Assembly (NCBI GenBank): GCA_003550305.1
Contig: QKYT01000027.1
Location: forward strand, 87,655 to 103,994
Direction of reading: 5' to 3'
Length of the DNA: 16,340 bases
Origin: Glomus cerebriforme
Lineage: Eukaryota; Glomeromycota; Glomeromycetes; Glomerales; Glomeraceae
How positions within the stretch are numbered: the stretch's first letter is position 1; each line of letters starts with the position of its first letter. The translations under genes and the position numbers were made by a program. This document shows positions 1-8,644 of this stretch, in pieces. The notes under the pieces are model-generated. The model was given only the letters and a program-made list of their open reading frames with translations. It did not search any database and had not been told where the DNA came from.

Positions 1-93
1 ATCATTGGGTTTATTATTTTCCTCCTCTGGCCATTGTAGGTATCATTAATCGATTTTATATTTTATTTTATTAATATCATTCATTTTTATCTG

Positions 94-142
<49 letters not shown>

Positions 143-3100
143 CATCAGAAAGATTGCAAGTCTATTGGTACTAAAATTGATTGGCGTCGTTCTTTTATTA
201 CGACGGATATTAACCCTTATTATGATTCATTTGTTAAATGGCAAATGAGAAAATTGAAAGCTCTTAACAAGATTAAATTTGGTGAAAGATATACTATCTA
301 TTCACCTTTGGATGGTCAACCTTGTATGGATCATGATCGGGCTAGTGGTGAAGCGGTTGGTCCACAAGAGTATACTGGTATCAAACTTAAAGTTTTAGAA
401 TGGAGTAATGAGGTCAAAGAACTTTTGGGATCAAAACAAGAATTTAAAGATAAAAATTTTTATTTTATTGCTGCTACTCTTAGACCTGAAACAATGTAGG
501 TTTATATTAAAACTCCTTTTTTTTTTTAAAAAAAAAAAAAACTTATAAATTTTTTAGCTAAATAATTTTTTTAATCAAAGGTATGGACAAACAAACTGTT
601 TCGTAGGAACTGAGATAAATTATGGTCTTTTTAAAATTAATGAGACCGATGTATTTATTTGTACTTACCGCGCTGCACGTAATATGGCTTTTCAAGGATA
701 TTCTGAAGAACGTGGTAAAATCAATCAATTGATTGAAATTAAAGGTTCAGCCTTGATTGGAACTAAAGTTAATGCTCCATTGAGTAAATATGAACAAGTT
801 TACATTTTACCAATGGAAAACGTTTTAGCAACGAAAGGAACAGGTGTTGTCACATCAGTTCCTTCAGATTCTCCGGACGATTATATAACTCTTATGGATC
901 TTAAAAGAAAAGCTGCATATTACAAAATAGATCCTTCATGGGCTAATTATGATCCTATACCTATTATTAGTACTCCAACTTATGGTGATTTGGCTGCTCC
1001 AACGGTTTGTGAACAAAAAAAAATTAATTCTCAAAAGGATCGTGTACAATTGGCTGAAGCTAAAGAGGTGGTATATAAGGAAGGATTTTATTATGGTACT
1101 ATGTTGGTTGGTGATTATAAAGGAAAACCTGTTCAAGAAGCCAAAGCTTTGATTAAAGATTTATTAGTTTCCACCAAACAAGGGTTCATTTATAACGAAC
1201 CTGAGAGTCTTATAATGTCACGTTCTGGTGATGAATGTGTTGTTGCTTTATGTGATCAATGGTATTTGGATTATGGTGAGGAAGAATGGAAGAAATTGGC
1301 GGAAAAATGTCTTAAACAATTGAATACTTATGGTCCAGAATCACGTCATCAATTTGAGCAGACACTTGCTTGGTTGAATCAATGGGCATGTGCTAGGAGT
1401 TTTGGATTAGGTTCTAGACTTCCTTGGGATCCTCAATATTTAGTCGAAAGTTTATCAGATTCTACAATATATATGGCTTATTATACAGTGGCTCATTTAC
1501 TGCATGGTATGTCAATGTAATCATTTTTAATTTTTAAAATTTTTTTATTTGACTCATTTCTTATTTTTATAGGTGGAACATTGGATGGTTCAATACCGGG
1601 ACCTCTTGGTATTCGAGCTTCAGAATTGACGGATGAAGTATGGGATTATATTTTCAGTGATGGAGATTATCCAACTTCTAGTTCTATCCCAAAAGAATCA
1701 CTTGATATAATGAGACGGGAATTTAGATATTTTTATCCTTTAGACCTTCGTGTATCTGGAAAAGATTTGATCCCTAATCATTTAACCTTCTTTATTTATA
1801 ATCATGTCGCTTTATTCCCTGAAAAATATTGGCCAAAAGCTATAAGATCAAATGGGCATTTGCAATTGAATCGGGAAAAGATGAGTAAAAGTACTGGTAA
1901 TTTTTTGACTGGTATTGGTGCTGTCGAAAAATTTGGTGCAGATGCAACTCGTGTAGCACTTGCTGATGCAGGTGATGCTATTGAGGATGCAAACTTTGAA
2001 GAAAGTACTGCTAATGCAGCTATTTTAAGATTGTTTACTTTAAAAGAATGGTGTGAGGTATGTTAAAGATGAAATATTAAAAAATTATCATAATTTGTTT
2101 ATATATTATTGTTTTTTTTTTTGCAATAAAATAATAAAAATAAAATTTTTTTTAATATAGGAACAAGTAAAAAATAAAGATTCTCTTCGCACAGGGCCAG
2201 CAAATGATTTTCATGATAGAATTTTTGAGAATGAGATTAACAAATTAATTCAACAAACAGATAAGGCATATCATGAGTAAGTTTAAGGAGGGGGAAAAAT
2301 TATATTATTTGATTTATTTATTTTTTTTTCTTTGTTAATTTTAGTTCCATGCATCGTGAAGCATTGAAATATGGATTCTACGAGTTACAAACAGCTCGTG
2401 ACTGGTATCGTGAAGCCGTTGCCATTGAAGGAATGAATAAAGATTTGATTTTACGATGGATTGAAATACAAGCTTTGTTGTTATCACCAATAGCTCCACA
2501 TTGGTCCGAATATATTTGGAAAGATGTCTTGTTAAAAGTGAGAGAAATTATAATTACATAAAATTATGTATTTTTGAAAGTCGCGCACTTCATACATTGT
2601 AACCAAGTTTTAAGAAATTATTACTGACTTAAATATACATTATAGGAAGGTCTTATTGTCAACGCGTCCTTCCCAGAACCATCTGCTCCCATTGATGAAG
2701 GATTACTTGAGGCAGGCGAATATGTTAGAAAGATCATCAAATCTGTACGTGATTTAGAAATAGCATCACAAAAGAAGAAAAAGAAGGGTAAAGGAGAGAA
2801 CTTTGATCCTTCTAAACCTAAATCACTTAAATTATTTGTTGCAACGCGATTCCCAGAATGGCAAGATTTTGCTGTTGAAGCCATAAAACAAAATTATGAT
2901 GAGGTATGTAAATTTAATTTTATTTATATATTATTATTAAACAATATTAATATTTAATATATTTCATTTTAAAAATTCATAGCAAAATAAAACCTATGAT
3001 GACGTTAAAATTCGTGAAATTTTAGCAGAAAAAGGCATTTTAAAGAATAAAAGGACAATGCCATTTGTACAGGAATTTAAGAAAAATGTTGATAAACTTG

Positions 3101-3297
3101 GTACAATGGCATTTAATCGAGCTTTATTATTTGATGAATATGATACACTTAACATGAGTAAAGATTTTATAAAAAGGAGTTTAGGGTATGATAAAATTGA
3201 TGTTCTTAGAGAATCTGAAGCAGAAAATGATGAAAAAATGGTGGTTGAAATAGCTGTTCCTGGTGAACCAGGAGTTTTATTTAAGAATATAAACTAA
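1..3297 (+). CDS. CDC60 (LARS1): cytosolic leucyl-tRNA synthetase, 5'-truncated by window edge
   Basis: This enzyme charges tRNA-Leu with leucine in the cytosol. In yeast and humans it also reports leucine to TORC1. Exons I derive: 3-35, 149-495, 581-1506, 1573-2057, 2161-2276, 2345-2537, 2646-2903 and 2983-3297 (stop TAA). They give 890 residues in one frame. Landmarks visible: HWVYYFPP at the left edge; [10 protein letters not shown]; the connective-peptide editing domain with TLRPETM and [15 protein letters not shown], whose Asp is expected to guard against mischarged t[32 protein letters not shown]; and the class I signature KMSKS at 1878-1892. The C-terminal part holds a Lys-rich patch and ends [13 protein letters not shown], close to the yeast end. 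Roughly the first 150-200 residues, including the HIGH motif, lie outside the window. Donors include GTAGGT twice. The gene looks intact. The family call is very secure and the exon joins are secure. Confidence 0.96.
96..140 (+). repeat. T45 homopolymer in leucyl-tRNA synthetase intron (36-148)
   Basis: An uninterrupted run of about 45 T lies just upstream of the acceptor ATCATCAG ending at 148. It occupies much of a 113-nt intron and acts as an exaggerated polypyrimidine tract. Its exact length should be treated as uncertain, since homopolymers are error-prone in sequencing. Confidence 0.9.
517..541. repeat. T11-A14 self-complementary homopolymer pair in an intron
   Basis: T11 (517-527) is followed directly by A14 (528-541) inside the 85-nt intron 496-580 of the leucyl-tRNA synthetase gene. 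The two halves could pair in the RNA. Similar pairs recur at 4127-4145, 6453-6475 and, in the opposite order, 12550-12590. Confidence 0.85.
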
Positions 3298-3663
3298 TTA
3301 TAATAAAATGAATTAAAATAATTAATCCTTGATGGGATGGATCAGGAAATTTTATATAAATTTTTATTTATCATATTAAAAAAAAAAAAAATAAGAACAG
3401 CCAAAGCACTTTAACATGATTTCATGATTTTATTTAATGATTACAATCAAACAACTGTGTTATTTAATGATTATAAATACTATATCCATGCACTGGCAGC
3501 AGTTTATATTTTAAAAATGTGAAATTACTCATTTTTCAATTATAATTATTTTAATCAATTTGGTGTTCTTTTTATCAGTTAATGAGATAAATTTCCATCT
3601 TTTTCTTTAGTGATTAAATTATAATTATTAATACCGTATTAGATAAATAAGAAAGAAGCACAT

Positions 3664-3681
3664 TCAACACTGCATTGTTGA
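3664..3681. repeat. short inverted repeat (6-6-6)
   Basis: The arms TCAACA and TGTTGA flank a six-base spacer, so the sequence can form a small hairpin. Function is unknown and it may be chance. Confidence 0.5.
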
Positions 3682-3735
3682 TGTTGATTCATCTAAATTT
3701 AAAAAAAATTCAAATACAGACGTCAAAATTTCAAA

Positions 3736-3754
3736 TACGATATCTGATATCGTA
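3736..3754. repeat. perfect 19-nt palindrome
   Basis: TACGATATC and GATATCGTA flank a single T, making a perfect inverted repeat of nine base pairs per arm. It lies about 640 bases upstream of the KGD1 start. It could be a dimeric protein-binding site or a remnant of a small repeat. Nothing else in the sequence decides which. Confidence 0.75.
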
Positions 3755-4012
3755 GGAATGTGTTTATTGTTAGGTCATTATGATTAATGCACCCTGAACA
3801 ATAATAAACATTAAATACATTACCGTTTATAATAAATTCATGACATAATTGAGCGGGTGGAATCGTGTATTAATAGTATCCATATTGACGATGATTGTTA
3901 TTGATTTAACTGTTTTCAGTTCCAAACTTGCCCGAAATTGATATTTTAAATTGGGGGCCAAGCACCCGAGAAATGGGGGTCATTTCGATCAGCATTTTTA
4001 AGCATAAATTTT

Positions 4013-4017
4013 ATTGG
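4013..4017 (-). promoter_or_regulatory. candidate CCAAT box upstream of KGD1
   Basis: ATTGG on the plus strand (CCAAT on the minus, context AACCAATAAA) lies 378 bases before the KGD1 start codon. In budding yeast KGD1 is activated through the CCAAT-binding HAP complex. A five-base motif is weak evidence by itself, so this is only a candidate. Confidence 0.3.
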
Positions 4018-4126
4018 TTGGTATAACCAGATCAAAGTTTGCAAAAAATGCCCACTCTTACTCGAGTTGTCTTTCCTGGTATTTCTTTTCATTATATATA
4101 ATTGATAGAAAAATTAAATAAACACC

Positions 4127-4145
4127 TTTTTTTTTTAAAAAAAAA
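4127..4145. repeat. T10-A9 self-complementary homopolymer pair
   Basis: T10 (4127-4136) runs directly into A9 (4137-4145) about 250 bases upstream of the KGD1 start. Its structure matches the intronic pairs at 517-541 and 6453-6475. Confidence 0.85.
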
Positions 4146-4394
4146 TAGATTTATTGGAAACTGACAAATTCCTTTGTTTATTTTATAAGGGAAATTCAAA
4201 AAGATGACCACCCCATGTTTTTTTTTATTTAAAAAGGACTTCGCGTAACCAGTGAAAGAGCACGCACACGTGAATTATACTGATCGTTGTATCTCCATCT
4301 TAAGTAATACTGTACTTGATTATTATTAATCTCGAATCTGATTTCTGCAATAAATACATGAAATATTGTTGATTGGGTTTCGTTGGCGTCCAAA

Positions 4395-7300
4395 ATGTTA
4401 ACTTCCGCAATTTGGTCTCGCGCATTAAGACCCTCCCGTTCTCTTTTAAGTTCAAAAGCGGTAAAAATTCGGGCTACTTCTTCCATAAAATTACGTTATC
4501 CATTAGTTCCTTCTCTTGGTGCCATTCGTAATAAAGTTACTGCAGTAAACTCTTCATTTCCTCAAACTTCAGTTTCTCCCAATGATGTTTTTCTTCAAGG
4601 AAATACAGCAAGTTATATTGAAGATATGTATGAAGCATGGTTAAAAGATCCTTCTTCAGTTCACTTATCATGGCAGGTATATTTCAAGAATATACAGTCT
4701 GGCATGAATCCTAGAGTAGCTTATCAACCCCCACCAACGATCGTTCCTCTAACTGGGATGGCTACTCGCTTAGATCTTTCCAGCACATCCTCATACGACG
4801 TTACTGATCATATGAAAGTTCAATTACTAGTAAGAGCATATCAAGTTCGTGGGCATCATATTGCAAAGTTAGATCCTTTAGAAATTTTAAATGCAGATTT
4901 AAATGATGCCGTTCCAAAAGAACTTGATCCGAAACATTATGGTTTCAAAGAAGAAGATTTAGATAGAGAATTTTCACTCGGTCCTGGTATATTACCTGCA
5001 TTTGCTGAGACCGGTAAAAAAAAGACACTTAAACAAATAGTGGATATATGCAAACAAATATATAGTGAGTAATTTTAAACAATGACTATTTGATGAGTTT
5101 GAATTAATTTATTGAATTATTCACTTTTTTATTTTTACGTAGGTGGTACTATTGGTATTGAATATATTCATATCCCTGATCGAGCACAATGTGATTGGAT
5201 TCGTTCTAAAATAGAAATTCCAAAACCATATGATTACACAGTAGAAGAGAAACTTATGATTTTAGATCGATTAACATGGTCTGATTCATTTGAACGGTTT
5301 GTTGCCACAAAATATCCAAATGAAAAGAGATTTGGTTTGGAAGGCTGTGAAAGTTTGATTCCAGGAATGAAAGCTTTGGTATGATAAAGAAAAAAAAAAA
5401 AAAAAAAAAAAAAGGAAATAAATTCCAAGTGTAAGTCAAGAAATTTTTTTTTATTTGTCCTCTCTTTCTTAATTAGATTGATCGATCTGTTGATCTCGGT
5501 GTAGAGTCAATTGTACTTGGAATGCCTCATCGTGGGCGTCTTAATGTCTTAAGCAATGTAGTTCGTAAACCAAATGAGTCCATTTTTTGTGAATTCAACG
5601 GTTCATTAGAACCATCAGATGAAGGATCTGGTGATGTGAAATATCATTTGGGTATGAATTATGATCGTCCCACTCCCTCTGGTAAGCGTGTACATCTTTC
5701 CTTAGCTGCTAATCCATCCCATTTGGAAGCAGTTGATCCTGTTGTACTTGGAAAAACTCGTGCACTTCAACATTATATGAGCGATGAAAAGGAACGTCAT
5801 CGTTCAATGGCTTTATTATTACATGGTGATGCTGCCTTTGCAGCCCAAGGAATTGTATATGAAACAATGGGTTTCCATGATTTGCCAAATTATACAACAG
5901 GTGGTACTGTTCATATAGTTGTCAACAATCAAATTGGGTTCACTACAGATCCTCGATTTGCTCGTTCAACTCCATACTGTTCAGATGTTGCTAAGGTAGT
6001 AAATGCTCCTATCTTTCATGTTAATGGTGATGATGCTGAGGCAGTAACTTTTGTGTGTCAAATTGCTGCTGAATGGAGACAGACATTTAAAAAGGATGTT
6101 GTTATTGACATTGTTTGCTACCGTAAATATGGTCATAATGAAGTTGATCAACCCAGTTTTACCCAACCTAGAATGTATCGACAGATAGCTAAACAAACAC
6201 CAACTCTCGAAAAATATACTCAAAAATTATTGAAAGATGGAACTTTCACTAAGGAAGACATTGAGAAACATAAGAAATGGGTTTGGAATATTTTGGAAGA
6301 AAATTATCAAAAAAGTGAAGATTATAAACCAACAAGTCGTGAATGGCTTTCCAGTTCTTGGAATGGTAAGAATAACATTATTTACTTTAAAAATGGTGTT
6401 TTACTCAAAAAAATTTTTAATCTATATCTATATATATATGTATATATATATATTTTTTTTTTAAAAAAAAAAAAAGGGTTTAAATCACCAAAGGAACTTG
6501 CTGAAGAGATTACTCCAGCATATACAACTGGTTCATCTTATGAGCTACTTCAACATGTTGGTGAAGTTATTAGTTCATATCCAAAAGGGTTTAAAGTACA
6601 TCCAGGTTTAGCTAGAATTCTTAAGACCCGTGCTAAAGCTATCGATGAAGGACAAGGAATTGATTGGCCCACTGCCGAGGGTCTTGCATTTGGTTCATTG
6701 CTTCTTGAAGGCAAACATGTTAGATTATCAGGTCAAGATGTTGAACGTGGTACTTTTTCACAACGTCATGCAGTACTTCATGATCAAGAAAATGAAACAC
6801 AATATGTACCACTAAACAACTTAAGACCAGGTCAATCTTCATTTAGTGTTTGTAATTCTTCTCTTTCAGAATTTGGAGCTCTCGGTTTTGAATATGGATA
6901 TTCTTTAGTCAACCCTAATTCCATTGTTTTATGGGAAGCACAATTTGGGGATTTCGTTAATAATGCTCAATGTATAATTGATCAATTCATATCTTGTGGT
7001 GAAACAAAATGGTTACAGCGTACTGGATTGGTTGTTTTGTTGCCACACGGTTATGATGGTCAAGGTCCTGAACATTCTAGCGGACGTTTGGAACGTTTCC
7101 TTCAATTATGTGATGATCATCCATATGTTTATCCTTCTCCAGAAAAAATGGCACGTCAACACCAAGATTGTAATATGCAAATAGTATATGCTACAACTCC
7201 TGCAAACTATTTCCATGTTTTGAGAAGACAAATTCATCGTGATTTTAGAAAACCAGTTAAGTTTTTCAAAAATTATTATGATTTCTTTGAAAACAATTTT

Positions 7301-7977
7301 TTAATTTTTAAATTATTATAATGAAATTTAGCTTATTGTATTTACGTCAAAGAATCTTCTTCGTCATCCAATGGCACGTTCTTCTCTTACTGAAATGACT
7401 GGGAACACAACCTTTGCTCGCTATATACCTGATACACATCCTGAAACATTAGCATCACCTGAAAAAATAACCCGACATGTTTTATGTTCTGGACAAGTTT
7501 ATTATGCTCTTCTTAAAGCTCGTGAACAAAATAAAATGGATCATGTTGCCATTTCTAGACTAGAACAGTTATGTCCTTTCCCGTACGATTTGTTAACTCA
7601 ACATATTGACAAATATCCAAATGCTGAACTTATATGGGCACAGGAAGAACCATTAAATTCAGGTGCATGGACTTATGTTGCGCCAAGAATTCGAACTTTA
7701 GTAAACCATTCAAAATATCACGAAGGTACGTAATTTTACAAACACATAATTTAAATGAATGTTAAGTTATTATTAATTACTTTTATTGATAATTATTCAT
7801 AAATAATTTTATGTAGGTAAAGCTGCTAAGCCTGCAACTCGTTTACCTTCAGCATCTCCTGCAACTGGTAACAAGAAACAACATATTCAAGAAGAACATG
7901 ATTTATTATCTCAAGCATTAATTGGTCAAATACTTAAGCCTCAAAAAGTTGTGTCTGGTGTACCGGTCTGGTCATAA
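4395..7977 (+). CDS. KGD1 (OGDH): 2-oxoglutarate dehydrogenase E1 component, mitochondrial
   Basis: This is the thiamine-diphosphate-dependent E1 of the 2-oxoglutarate dehydrogenase complex (TCA cycle, mitochondrial matrix). It decarboxylates 2-oxoglutarate and passes the succinyl group to lipoyl-E2. Exons: 4395-5064, 5143-5378, 5477-6365, 6477-7255, 7332-7725 and 7817-7977 (TAA), giving 1042 residues; yeast and human proteins are about 1010-1025. ATG 4395 is the first in-frame ATG after a TGA at 4359. The Arg/Ser-rich N-terminus, without acidic residues for about 60 positions, fits a mitochondrial presequence. Order: N-terminal E1 domain ([17 protein letters not shown]), ThDP core ([14 protein letters not shown], here [37 protein letters not shown] and NNQIGFTT at about residues 418-457), transketolase-like pyrimidine domain ([39 protein letters not shown]) and C-terminal domain ([29 protein letters not shown]). 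A tail of about 15 residues follows the usual end. The donor of intron 4 is GTTAAG. The gene appears intact. Confidence 0.96.
5379..5476 (+). other. KGD1 intron 2 with A24 tract
   Basis: A 98-nt GTATGA...TTAG intron carries an A run of about 24 (5390-5413). Splicing joins GMKAL to IDRSVDLG, which restores the conserved core frame. The homopolymer length may be imprecise. Confidence 0.85.
6366..6476 (+). other. KGD1 intron 3: 111 nt, multiple of three, no in-frame stop
   Basis: The donor is GTAAGA and the acceptor follows a T10-A13 tract ending AAAAG. Splicing joins SSSWNG to [10 protein letters not shown], as in yeast Kgd1 (...WQGFTSPEELA). Unspliced, the frame stays open and adds 37 residues. 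These include a Tyr/Ile/Phe/Leu-rich stretch followed by KKKK. The intron also holds a TA-dinucleotide stretch at about 6430-6452. I take it as an intron because the insert interrupts a conserved linker and is low complexity. Confidence 0.85.
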
Positions 7978-8424
7978 AAATCATGTACCATTTCTTTTTT
8001 TTCTTTGATACTACAAATTTCGTTTTCGAATTTGTTAAGCTTTCCTAATAAGTTAAATCGTAAATAATATGTATAGATTACCATTTTTAATGTAAATTTA
8101 CCTGGTGAGAATAAATCACACCGTTCTTTTTTTCTAAGCTTCTTGGCAAGCTTTTTTGTGAGATAGTTAGTTATCATCTGTGATTTTGCAGAAATTTTTT
8201 ATAGATATTCTTTCAGAGTTCTCTCATTTTTTATTTGTATCCTTGTTATCTGATAATTTAACAAAAGCATAGATTATTTATTTGCTGTACATAATTATTG
8301 AATGTTCAACGTTGAACATATTTTCTTGTCTATTATGAAAAAGGAATTTTTTTTTTTGCAAAAAAAACCCAAAAAACTGTCGCGCTTTATTAAATATGAT
8401 GTAATCACAGTAATTTTGGAATGG

Positions 8425-8536
8425 GTTCGATCACGTGTCACGCATACAGTATACAGTAAATTGTAACCTTATCATAATTTGTCACATGGACAATTTCTTA
8501 ATGCCGTAATTCCGGCCATAAATCACGGGATCGAAC
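8425..8536. repeat. inverted repeat, 13-nt arms with one mismatch
   Basis: GTTCGATCACGTG (8425-8437) is complementary to CACGGGATCGAAC (8524-8536) at 12 of 13 positions, with 86 bases between. The left arm contains the palindrome CACGTG, a core for bHLH-type factors. It lies 100-220 bases upstream of the CFAP410-like start codon, so paired regulator sites are a reasonable guess. Confidence 0.65.
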
Positions 8537-8567
8537 ATGGCTTTAGACCATAAATGGAAAAATCAAC

Positions 8568-8596
8568 TTGCGTGACATATATTACACGTTACGCAA
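8568..8596. repeat. short inverted repeat near the CFAP410-like start
   Basis: TTGCGT (8568-8573) and ACGCAA (8591-8596) are perfect complements around a 17-base spacer that itself contains CACGTT. The repeat ends 48 bases before the start codon, in the likely core promoter or leader. Confidence 0.5.
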
Positions 8597-8644
8597 TAAT
8601 ATTGTAGTTGCGGAGTTTTTGAATTCTTTCTATTGCAAGAAACT

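Larger units (their letters stand above)
3298..4394. other. intergenic region between leucyl-tRNA synthetase and KGD1
   Basis: No reading frame here resembles a gene. AATAAA at 3302-3307, just after the upstream stop codon, may help 3'-end formation. Small palindromes lie at 3664-3681 and 3736-3754. There is a locally GC-richer patch at about 3928-3990, a T/A homopolymer pair at 4127-4145, and a reversed CCAAT box at 4013-4017. The right part must contain the KGD1 promoter and 5' leader. A four-codon upstream ORF (4358-4372) ends 22 bases before the KGD1 start, if the transcript begins that far up. Confidence 0.7.
7978..8644. other. intergenic region between KGD1 and the CFAP410-like gene
   Basis: No gene is visible. 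The left half should be the KGD1 3' untranslated region, with AATAAA at about 8110-8116. A T11-GC-A8 tract lies at about 8347-8367. The right half should be the promoter of the next gene and holds inverted repeats at 8425-8536 and 8568-8596, a CACGTG box at 8432-8437, and a tandem ATACAGT doublet at 8444-8457. I saw no tRNA, although GGGTTCGATC at 8423-8432 looks superficially like a T-loop. Confidence 0.7.

Noticed and set aside
7256..7321. KGD1 reading into [13 protein letters not shown] after RKPV
   Set aside because: This is intron sequence. Splicing at GTTAAG (7256) to 7332 restores [16 protein letters not shown], which matches the family.
8423..8432. GGGTTCGATC resembling a tRNA T-loop
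   Set aside because: The flanking bases do not form a T-stem and no upstream A/B-box or cloverleaf arms are visible. It is better explained as one arm of an inverted repeat.
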